Origin: Natrialbaceae archaeon AArc-T1-2
GTDB taxonomy: Archaea > Halobacteriota > Halobacteria > Halobacteriales > Natrialbaceae
Assembly (NCBI RefSeq): GCF_030273315.1
Contig: NZ_CP127174.1
Coordinates: forward strand, 2,976,001 to 3,040,000
DNA length: 64,000 bases
Direction of reading: 5' to 3'
Both the position numbers and the translations under genes were made by a program. The notes under the pieces are model-generated. The model saw nothing but the letters and a program-made list of their open reading frames with translations. It was not told where the DNA came from and did no database searches. Shown here piece after piece: positions 34,842 to 41,721 of the stretch. Numbering within the stretch: position 1 is the first letter of the stretch; every line of letters starts with the position of its first letter.

Positions 34842-35554
34842 CCCTCGACCACCGTCCCGAGGTCGTCGCTGATCGTCGACCACTCGACGCTCGTCGCGTT
34901 CGGATACGCGCGTTCGACGATCCCGTCTTTGTTGACGAGCAGGATCAGGTTGTAGTGGACGATGTCGTACTCGCCCTCGAGGTCGTCGCCATCGTCGTCG
35001 GTCTCGTTGTGGTCGTGGTCCTCCAGGGCCTCGTTTCGCAGCGTCAGCCCGAACTTCTCGTCGAGGATGTCCCGTGCCTCGAAGAAGTTCTCCGGACGCA
35101 GGAAGTGCCAGTTACCAGCCTCGAGGTCGACGTCCTGTATCTCCGCTTCCTCACGGAGTGTGTCTTCGGTGTCTCTGTCCGGATCGAACGTCATCGCCAG
35201 AAAGGCCGTTTCGTCGGCGTACCCGCCATCGATCGCGTCGTGTTGTGCGTGAGCGAGCCGCGAGAGCAACATCGGACACGAATCGTCGTGGCAGTTCGTG
35301 TAGATAAACGTCAGCAAGAACGCGCGCTCGCCCTCGAAGCCCTCGGTCGAGACCTCCTCGCCGAGCAGCGGGTCGGGAAGCGAAAGCGACGGAAACTCGT
35401 CGCCGTGGGTGGGATGGGTGGAGGCACTCAGGTCCTGTTCCGGCGGCCCGAGTACCGTCCGACTGGAGCCCACGCCGGGGACGGTCTCGAGACAGCCTGC
35501 GACGCCGGCCATACCCGCGATCCCGAGCGACCGAAGATACGTACGCCTGTCCAT
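34838..35554 (-). CDS. Sco1/SenC-family lipoprotein
   Basis: A 238-residue protein. MDRRTYLRSLGIAGMAGVAGC is a Tat-like signal ending in a lipobox cysteine (residue 21; the stretch is shown to residue 20 plus C). The Sco fold contains FIYTNCHDDSCPMLLSRL (about 83-100), where the two cysteines are spaced CX4CP rather than the usual CX3CP, and a metal His lies in YDIVHYNLILLV. Sco proteins carry copper or thiols for cytochrome oxidase CuA assembly. It starts the four-gene redox operon. ATG at 35554. Confidence 0.82.
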   Translation of the reverse strand: MDRRTYLRSLGIAGMAGVAGCLETVPGVGSSRTVLGPPEQDLSASTHPTHGDEFPSLSLPDPLLGEEVSTEGFEGERAFLLTFIYTNCHDDSCPMLLSRLAHAQHDAIDGGYADETAFLAMTFDPDRDTEDTLREEAEIQDVDLEAGNWHFLRPENFFEARDILDEKFGLTLRNEALEDHDHNETDDDGDDLEGEYDIVHYNLILLVNKDGIVERAYPNATSVEWSTISDDLGTVVEG

Positions 35555-35703
35555 GCCCGAGGGATATGGAGCGAACGAGCAAAGGCACATTGGTTCGTTC
35601 CTCAAAACTGAGCCGTCGTGACGGTGGGTGGTGGCCTCGCTCGTTCGTGCGTCACGGCATCGGGAACACCGGCCACGGATGGATACAATACTTGAGAGTG
35701 CCC

Positions 35704-35728
35704 AATATTGTGTTTGATGTACAATATT
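35704..35728. promoter_or_regulatory. Perfect inverted repeat between the Sco-type gene and a divergent small gene
   Basis: AATATTGT (35704-35711) and ACAATATT (35721-35728) are perfect complements with a 9-base spacer, in an AT-rich divergent promoter region. This is a typical operator shape for a dimeric regulator. It is 85 bases from the 35813 start and 150 bases from the Sco-type start. Confidence 0.45.
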
Positions 35729-35812
35729 ACAGGAGTTTTGGTACGATCGTCGAAAACATCGGGAAGTGGCCAAAAGGTTTTATGACAGCTGATGGAGTGA
35801 TTAACGGTACCG

Positions 35813-36115
35813 ATGGGGAGGACCGTATACGCGTGCAGTGACGGAACGTACTACGGAGACGTACAGGTCTGGGAACGATTCGAATCTGGAGCGTGGCAAC
35901 CGTGCTGTTGGGACGACGACTCCGGCACGGAGTGGGTCGTAACGAGCGACGGCGACTTGCTCACTCTGCTGCCTGTCTCGCGCGCTGACCTTCCCAACCG
36001 GACGGGCGTCGAACGCGTCGCAGCCGGCGTCGTCGTCACCGGAGACCGAAACGTTCCCGATCGGACACAATCCTCGTCGGCCCGCCCGTTCACCGTATCG
36101 GCGAGCGATCGCTAG
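35813..36115 (+). CDS. Small hypothetical protein
   Basis: A 100-residue protein starting MGRTVYACSDGTYYGDVQVW, with beta-strand character and three cysteines (CSDG, QPCCWDDD). An AAGGTTTTAT element about 35 bases upstream could be its TATA box. It is divergent from the redox operon and convergent with the acidic-protein operon. No family recognised. Confidence 0.55.
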   Translation: MGRTVYACSDGTYYGDVQVWERFESGAWQPCCWDDDSGTEWVVTSDGDLLTLLPVSRADLPNRTGVERVAAGVVVTGDRNVPDRTQSSSARPFTVSASDR

Positions 36116-36129
36116 TCGTCGCGCCCGAC

Positions 36130-36873
36130 TCAGTTTTCGGTTTCGCTCGACCGGTTCCGGTCGGGCATCGTCGAGTGTCGCGTCACGCTCCGAACGTCCG
36201 GTCGCTCCGATGGCGGCGGCGCTATCGTCGAGTACGTCGTCGGGTTCCGCGACGAATCCGCTCCGGACGGAATCCAGTCGTCCTCTTCGCTCGCCTCGTC
36301 ACCGCCGCCGTCATCGTCGCCACCGTCGTCGGTATCGCTCGCCACCGTCTCGAGTCGATCACGGAACCCACGGACGTCGTCGCCGAACTTCTCGAGCGTC
36401 GACCGCACCGTCTCCCGAAATTCACCCTCGAGGTCGTCGACCGCCCCTTCGTCGGTCTCGGCCCCGTCTTCGGTCTCCGTCCTCGGCTCGTCGGCCGTCC
36501 GTTCGTCGACCGCTTCTTGGAGGGTCGAAAGCGACTGTCGTCGCTCGGACTCGTCCTCGCTGTCGGCGAGTTTGGCGAGCGTGAGGAGCGCACGGAGCGT
36601 CGCGACCCGTTCGCGCTCGCCGTGGACGATAGCTTCGGGAATCGACGCCGGCTCGCTCCCGTCCGACAGTTCTGCCAGTCCGAGCGCGGCGAGTAGCTCG
36701 TCGGCGTCCGTCGTCTCGAGGAGGTCGCTGGCGTCGTCTGCGGTCTCGTGCAGACCGTCCTCGAACGTTTCGTGAAGTTCGTCCTCGCTTGCATTTCCAG
36801 GTGTCGGCACCGACTCGAGAGCCGCCTCCGCCTCCGCGAGCAGGTCGCTCGCCCGTTCGTCTACTCCGGTCAC
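36130..36873 (-). CDS. Acidic helical protein of the four-gene acidic operon (fourth gene)
   Basis: A 247-residue very acidic protein. The first two-thirds are helical with heptad-like stretches (ASDLLAEAEAALESV, ELLAALGLAELSD, RVATLRALLTLAKLADSED, EFRETVRSTLEKFGDDVRGF), while the end (about 190-247) is Ser/Pro-rich and disordered. GTG at 36873 has a GGAGGTGA ribosome site just upstream and follows the third gene by 28 bases. No family recognised; it may bind the glycine-zipper proteins encoded with it. Confidence 0.55.
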   Translation of the reverse strand: MTGVDERASDLLAEAEAALESVPTPGNASEDELHETFEDGLHETADDASDLLETTDADELLAALGLAELSDGSEPASIPEAIVHGERERVATLRALLTLAKLADSEDESERRQSLSTLQEAVDERTADEPRTETEDGAETDEGAVDDLEGEFRETVRSTLEKFGDDVRGFRDRLETVASDTDDGGDDDGGGDEASEEDDWIPSGADSSRNPTTYSTIAPPPSERPDVRSVTRHSTMPDRNRSSETEN

Positions 36874-36901
36874 GGCTCGGTCACCTCCGGCAATCGGGCG
36901 A

Positions 36902-37594
36902 TCACGATTCCTCCGTGACCGTCTCGACGATCCGGTCTGTCATCTCCTCTCTGCTGAGGTTCGCTTTCACGCCGACATCTTTCGCGACCGACTGCAGGTC
37001 CTCGTAGGACATCACCTCGAGGAAGTCCTCGAGGGTCTCTCGTCGGAGGTTCTCGAGGTCCTCGACGGCGGTCTGGTCGTCTGCGTCTCCGGCTTCGGCC
37101 TCGGCTTCGACCGCGGCCGACGTATCCGCGTCCGGCTCTGGGGCGTCGGATTCGCCGGTCTCATCCTCCGTCTCGGCGGCTTCGGCGTCTTCCGTCGCAT
37201 CCTCGCGTTCGCCGGTCGGCACCGCATCGGTCAGTTGCTCGCCGAGGCCACCGTCGTCACCCAGAGTCCGCAGGAGCGACCCGACCGTCTCGCTGGCACC
37301 GAACCCGCGGACGGCATCTCGGATCGCCTCGAGGACGGCCTCCTTGAGGTCGGCCAGAATCGCTCGCAGTCGTTTCTCCTGTTCGAACCCTTCCGCAATC
37401 GTCGCGTGAGCCTCCCGACCGATCTCTCTTCCCAGCTCGCGGCCGAGCCGTTCGCCGAACTCGCGACCGACTGACGCACCGACTTTCGCCGTGTCAATCT
37501 CTGCTTCGAGACTGCCGTCACCGAGGAGGTCGCCGACGTCGAGCTGGTTGGTCACTTCCTCGGTGACGACGTCGGTCAGGTCGGAGTCACTCAC
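36902..37594 (-). CDS. Glycine-zipper protein with a SAP-like C-terminus (third gene of acidic operon)
   Basis: A 230-residue protein. An N-terminal segment has regular glycines (VGASVGREFGERLGRELGRE, about 38-57), the GxxxG pattern that packs helices together. The middle is an acidic low-complexity stretch. The C-terminus (LEDFLEVMSYEDLQSVAKDV, then a helix ending in NLSREEMTDRIVE) resembles a SAP-like helix-turn-helix. A GAGGTG ribosome site at 37601-37606 is correctly placed for GTG at 37594 (MSDSDLTD), not for the earlier GTG at 37603. Function unknown. Confidence 0.55.
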   Translation of the reverse strand: MSDSDLTDVVTEEVTNQLDVGDLLGDGSLEAEIDTAKVGASVGREFGERLGRELGREIGREAHATIAEGFEQEKRLRAILADLKEAVLEAIRDAVRGFGASETVGSLLRTLGDDGGLGEQLTDAVPTGEREDATEDAEAAETEDETGESDAPEPDADTSAAVEAEAEAGDADDQTAVEDLENLRRETLEDFLEVMSYEDLQSVAKDVGVKANLSREEMTDRIVETVTEES

Positions 37595-37657
37595 GGTGAC
37601 CACCTCGAGCCGGAGTGCGACTGAACCGGCGTGTCGCTCGTGGAGTCTCGCATCGAG

Positions 37658-38068
37658 TTACCCCTCGTTGCCGTCGTCTTCGGACTCCGATTCGTTCTCC
37701 TCGCCCCCGTTTCCGTCGTCCGCGTCGGCTTCCGACTCGCGTTCCTCCTCGTCGGATTCGTCCGTTTCGGCCTCGTCGTCCGGCTCTTCCTCGACGTCTT
37801 CTTCGGGTTCGGCTTCGCTTTCCGCTTCGGCCTCCGCCTCTCCATCGCCGAGAACCTCCTCGACGAGCGTCTCGCTGATCGTCCGGCCGAGCACCTCGCC
37901 GACCGCCCGTCCGACGATCTCGCCGACGATGCCGCCGATCGTCTCGCCGAGGTTCTCGTCGTCTTCGAGCTGGTCTTCCCACTGGGTTCCCTCGAACAGT
38001 TCTTCGACCTCGATTTCGTCGGCGATCCGTTCGTAATCGAGTCGCTCTACTAACGTTTCGTCGCTCAT
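37658..38068 (-). CDS. Glycine-zipper protein with acidic tail (second gene of acidic operon)
   Basis: A 136-residue protein. The central helix GETIGGIVGEIVGRAVGEVL (about 41-60) has repeated GxxxG spacing and is amphipathic, suggesting oligomerisation or membrane contact. The last half is nearly all Glu, Asp, Ala and Ser. ATG at 38068 overlaps the stop of the previous gene (ATGA), so translation is probably coupled. Confidence 0.55.
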   Translation of the reverse strand: MSDETLVERLDYERIADEIEVEELFEGTQWEDQLEDDENLGETIGGIVGEIVGRAVGEVLGRTISETLVEEVLGDGEAEAEAESEAEPEEDVEEEPDDEAETDESDEEERESEADADDGNGGEENESESEDDGNEG

Positions 38069-38958
38069 GACTGGGCCTCGGCCTGTTGATCGCTCTCTGA
38101 TTCCGGCTCCTGTTCCATCTGTTCTTCCGCGTCAGCTCCCTCGTCGGTCGCCTTGCTCGCAGTCGACTCGGCCTGTTCGACGAGCTGGTTGATCGCCGTC
38201 TTGACGACCGTCGCAACGACCTGCTCGAGCGGCAGGGCCGCGATCGCCCCGCTTACTTTCGCTCGGATCCATCCGGTTATCGAGGAGACGACGCCGCGCA
38301 ACCGGTCAGCGATCGCGGAGAGGACCCCGCCACGTGCCCCATCTTCTCCATCCTGTTCGGCTCCGTTCGCTTCGCCGCCGACGCCAGGAAGCACGCCGAG
38401 GAGTCGATCCGTCACGCCACCGAGCAGCGACCCACCGCCGCCGAGTAGCCCGGACACCGCAGACAACAGGTTCCCGAGCAGGTTCTTCTCGCCCGGCCGG
38501 GCCGACACGTCGAGGTTGACCTCGTTCAGGGTGACCTCGAGACCGAGCACGTCGAGGAACAACCCGTCGAGATCGAGGTGAGCGACGCCAGCGGTGTCTT
38601 CGTCTTCGTACGTCGCTTCGGCGTCGGTGCCGTGTTCGTCGGAATCCATCTCCGTCTCGTCGTCCGTTGTCGGCTCTTCACCTTCCGTCTCCTCGCCTTC
38701 CAGCTCGTTCCCTGCCGTCGTCTCGTCGTCTCCCGTTTCCGATTCGCCGTTCTCCGTTTCTGCCGTCTCCACTTCGTCGCCCGACTCGTCGTCGCCGTCT
38801 TCGGAAGACGCCGTCTCTCCCTCGCTCGTACCACCGTCGGTCACCAGTCGCCGAGTCGGGCTCGACAGAAGAGGCGTCGCGCGCCCACCTGTGACGTCCC
38901 GAGGCCCGGCCCACTTGGAACCCGGACGGTCGTGATTGCGTTCGTGTTCGCTATCCAT
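38065..38958 (-). CDS. Acidic protein with a hydrophobic LGNLL-type core (first gene of acidic operon)
   Basis: A 297-residue protein. A disordered acidic N-terminus (about 1-125) leads to a hydrophobic block with LDLDGLFLDVLGLEVTLNEV and then PGEKNLLGNLLSAVSGLLGG (about 154-173), which resembles a short domain seen in other bacterial and haloarchaeal secreted or surface proteins, as far as I can recall. A further helix (AIAALPLEQVVATVVKTAIN) and an acidic end follow. No signal peptide is seen. It leads the operon; ATG at 38958. Confidence 0.55.
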   Translation of the reverse strand: MDSEHERNHDRPGSKWAGPRDVTGGRATPLLSSPTRRLVTDGGTSEGETASSEDGDDESGDEVETAETENGESETGDDETTAGNELEGEETEGEEPTTDDETEMDSDEHGTDAEATYEDEDTAGVAHLDLDGLFLDVLGLEVTLNEVNLDVSARPGEKNLLGNLLSAVSGLLGGGGSLLGGVTDRLLGVLPGVGGEANGAEQDGEDGARGGVLSAIADRLRGVVSSITGWIRAKVSGAIAALPLEQVVATVVKTAINQLVEQAESTASKATDEGADAEEQMEQEPESESDQQAEAQS

Positions 38959-39073
38959 GAACGAAAACCAACGATAGATACGACGAGCGAGCGTGTGGGA
39001 GTTCGGCTTGCGTGTGCTGCAGTCGCACGGCCAGTGGCCAGCAGCACCGACGAAGGGCTCGCAGCCGTCGCTA

Positions 39074-40120
39074 TCAGGCCCGCTCGAGCGGAGCGTGCTC
39101 GAGTCGGTATCCCGACGGCGTCTCCCGGACGGCCTCGACTTCCCGGAGTCGGATCTCCCGTTCCATCTTCGTCATCACGGGAAAGTCGTAGTGTTCGGCG
39201 TCGTAGCCCAGTTCGTCGCCGTCCGCGCGACGCCGACTGACGAACGCGCGGTGATCCTCGAGTCTGGTCTGGGCCACCGACCGGGACAGTTCCACGACGT
39301 CTCCGACCCGGTCTTCGAACACCGAGACGAACTCTGACTCGAGTTCGTAGCCGACCGAATCGCGAGCGCCACACATCGCCGCGAGCGTGGTCGTCCCGGT
39401 CCCCCAGAACGGATCGAGGACGGTGTCGCCGTAGGCCGAGTACATACAGATCAGCCGGTACGGGATCTCGAGGGGGAACGCGCCGGATCGCTCCCGCAGG
39501 TCGTCTCGCTCGAGTGCCTGCAGTTCGCCTCTGACGTCGGTCCAGACGTCCGAAAACCAGCGGTTGCGCTCCTCCCAGAAGTACGCGGCCTCGTAGCGGC
39601 GGTCGACACACGGCTCGAAGCTGCGACTCTCCCCACCCTTGCGAAAGACCAGCACGTACTCGTGTTCCAGCGTGACGTAGGCATTCGGCGGCAGGGTGCC
39701 GCTACCCATGAACTTCGCGGCGCTGTTTGCCGGCTTGCGCCAGAGGACGTCGGGGAGGGGATCGAATCCGCGGCGTTCGAACGCCTCGAGGATCCGGGCG
39801 TGGTTCGGATAAACGCGAAAGCTCCCGTCGACGGTCCGGGTCGCGTCGCCGACGTTGATGCAGGCGATGCCGCCGTCGACGAGTACGCGCTCGAGTTCGT
39901 CCCAGACGCGGTCGAGCTGGGCGTGCATCGTCTCGAACGCCGCCTGCCCGTCGCCGGCCTCGAGTGCCTCCTCGACGGCCGGGTCGAACTCGGCGAAGAG
40001 CTCGTCCCAGAGCTCGATCATCGGGTACGGTGGCGAGGTGACCACGAGTTCGATCGAGTCGTCTTCGAGTTCCGACAGTTCCCTCGAGTCGCCGACGACG
40101 ACGCGGTGGGACGTCTCCAT
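39074..40120 (-). CDS. Beta-class DNA methyltransferase (likely orphan)
   Basis: A 348-residue site-specific DNA methyltransferase of N4-cytosine/N6-adenine type. Motif IV TSPPYP (28-33) comes before motif I DPFWGTGTTTLAA (about 237-249), the order of the beta class. DVLWRKPANSAAKFMGSG is a target-recognition-side segment. No restriction gene is adjacent. It resembles the haloarchaeal CTAG-type modification methylase known as Zim, but the specificity is not shown by sequence alone. ATG at 40120. Confidence 0.85.
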   Translation of the reverse strand: METSHRVVVGDSRELSELEDDSIELVVTSPPYPMIELWDELFAEFDPAVEEALEAGDGQAAFETMHAQLDRVWDELERVLVDGGIACINVGDATRTVDGSFRVYPNHARILEAFERRGFDPLPDVLWRKPANSAAKFMGSGTLPPNAYVTLEHEYVLVFRKGGESRSFEPCVDRRYEAAYFWEERNRWFSDVWTDVRGELQALERDDLRERSGAFPLEIPYRLICMYSAYGDTVLDPFWGTGTTTLAAMCGARDSVGYELESEFVSVFEDRVGDVVELSRSVAQTRLEDHRAFVSRRRADGDELGYDAEHYDFPVMTKMEREIRLREVEAVRETPSGYRLEHAPLERA

Positions 40121-40424
40121 TGGGCTACAGTGTCGCCGTCATCCCCTTAGGTGCTTCCGTTGACTCGTTGGGAATCCCCAGCGTTCTCCATTAAGCGATC
40201 GCAGATCTCGAGGGAGCGGACCCGGCCGAGCTACCGCCGATGTACGACTGCATAGATGGGATGCTCGAGAACCTCTTTTCGCATCCTCCCGCACCGACGC
40301 ACAGATGGAGATCGAGTTCACCTATATGACATACCGGATTGCTATCGAGCAGGACGGGACCGCGACGTTCGTGAGTGCAGAATGAGTTCCCCGACTCGAG
40401 ACGGCACGCCGCTTCGAGTGACAC
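40121..40424. other. Intergenic region with one tiny open frame
   Basis: 304 bases between the methyltransferase start and the stop of the AsnC-TRASH gene, both minus strand. The left part should carry the methyltransferase promoter. A 26-codon frame on the plus strand is listed separately. No RNA gene or strong hairpin is seen. Confidence 0.4.
40305..40385 (+). CDS. Possible 26-residue peptide
   Basis: MEIEFTYMTYRIAIEQDGTA ending in VSAE and TGA. It could be a remnant of a longer gene or chance. There is no metal-binding motif despite its place next to a TRASH regulator. Confidence 0.2.
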   Translation: MEIEFTYMTYRIAIEQDGTATFVSAE

Positions 40425-41015
40425 TCAGGCCGACTCCGAGAGGCTCGCGTACCGCTCTTCGAAGCTCGAGCGACAGACCGGACAGCAGAAGTGGTATCGC
40501 TCGCCGTCGATCACGACGGAGTCGCCGTTGCTCGTGACGGGGTTGCCACACTCGGCACACTCGAGTGCGAGGTCGGCGTCGCCGACCGAGGGCGACCAGC
40601 GCCGTTGCTCGATCAGGTGGATCCGGTAGGACTCCACAGCCTCGAGGTCGACTGCCTCCCCGAGCAGCGCCCGAGCCCGGGTCGGCTGGACGGTCGCGAC
40701 CGCGAGCAGCCTGCTGTCGGCGGTCTCGATGACGTGTTCGACCCAGTCGGTCTCGGCGAGTTGTGAACTGACCCCGTCGTCGGCTCCCGGCTGGAGGTCG
40801 AGGTCGACAAGAACCTCGACGCCGTCGGTGATCGTCGATCGATCGAGGTCGACGGTGAACCGTTCGATGACGCCAAGTTCCTCGAGGCGGTCGATCCGAT
40901 CCGAGACCGTCGGCGCCGACCGGTCGACGCGCTCGGCGATGTCGCTGTATGGTCGGCGCGCGTCCTCGACGAGCAACCGGAGGATCTCGAGGTCCGTCTC
41001 GTCAAGCGTGCTCAT
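40425..41015 (-). CDS. AsnC/Lrp-type regulator with a TRASH metal-binding domain
   Basis: A 196-residue regulator. Residues 5-50 form the AsnC-type winged helix (TDLEILRLLVEDARRPYSDI, APTVSDRIDRLEELGVIERF), followed by a ligand-type region and a C-terminal TRASH domain: CAECGNPV (about 153-160) and FCCPVCRSSFEERY (about 174-187), cysteines suited to copper or another soft metal. In many haloarchaea this regulator lies beside a copper-exporting ATPase, which is missing here. Confidence 0.88.
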   Translation of the reverse strand: MSTLDETDLEILRLLVEDARRPYSDIAERVDRSAPTVSDRIDRLEELGVIERFTVDLDRSTITDGVEVLVDLDLQPGADDGVSSQLAETDWVEHVIETADSRLLAVATVQPTRARALLGEAVDLEAVESYRIHLIEQRRWSPSVGDADLALECAECGNPVTSNGDSVVIDGERYHFCCPVCRSSFEERYASLSESA

Positions 41016-41286
41016 AACGGACGTTAGGAGAGCCGTCGCTTACGACTTTCGTCCGCGAAGCCAGGTCGCTTTCGCGTCGCCGGAGCCGAAACCGATCCTT
41101 TCGAGACGGTACGCACCGGTTTCCGAACCGTATCAGCCTCTTACTAATATCGGATCCGGTGAACGTTCGTCACGTATCCCTGTCACCCTGTGCCCATCAC
41201 CGTCCACGTTCCATTCCCTCCCCCCTACCCCCAGACGACAGGGATACAGGGCCGATTTTTATGCCTCCCGCGTCCAAACACCACGT

Positions 41287-41667
41287 ATGGCTCTCGAAAC
41301 CATGCGGCCGACCCCGACGTGGGACGCCGTCGCCTACGAGGACACCGTCGAGGTACTCGCTGCCCACCGCGACGAACTCACCTACAAGATCTGGGGCGGC
41401 GACTGGTGTAAGGACTGCCGCGCTCTGTTGCCCGACTTCGGTGCCGCACTCGAGGCCGCCGACGTCCCGGACGAGCGCATCGAGGAGTTCGCCGTCGATC
41501 GGGACAAGCAGGGCCCGGGCGTCGAGGCGTACGACGTCGAGTACATCCCGACGATCGTCGTCGAGCGCGCAAACGGCGAGGAACTCGTCCGCTTCGTCGA
41601 GGAAGAGGACCGTCCGCCGGCCGTCTGGCTCGCCGACGAGATCGAAGCAGCGCTCGAGACGGCCTGA
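41287..41667 (+). CDS. Thioredoxin-fold protein
   Basis: A 126-residue cytoplasmic thioredoxin-like protein. The redox site is WGGDWCKDCRALLPDFG (about 36-52), CKDC instead of CGPC. EYIPTIVVERANGEELVRF supplies the cis-Pro loop (YIPT). ATG at 41287 follows a TTTTTATG element about 27 bases upstream, a plausible TATA box. It may reduce disulfides; partner unknown. Confidence 0.82.
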   Translation: MALETMRPTPTWDAVAYEDTVEVLAAHRDELTYKIWGGDWCKDCRALLPDFGAALEAADVPDERIEEFAVDRDKQGPGVEAYDVEYIPTIVVERANGEELVRFVEEEDRPPAVWLADEIEAALETA

Positions 41668-41721
41668 TCGTCGCGTTCCGTCGCTCTCTTCTACCGGCCA
41701 CCGTAACCACCTCTCGAGCGG

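Noticed and set aside
37603-37603. GTG at 37603 as start of the glycine-zipper gene
   Set aside because: It lies inside the GAGGTG ribosome site that fits the GTG at 37594.
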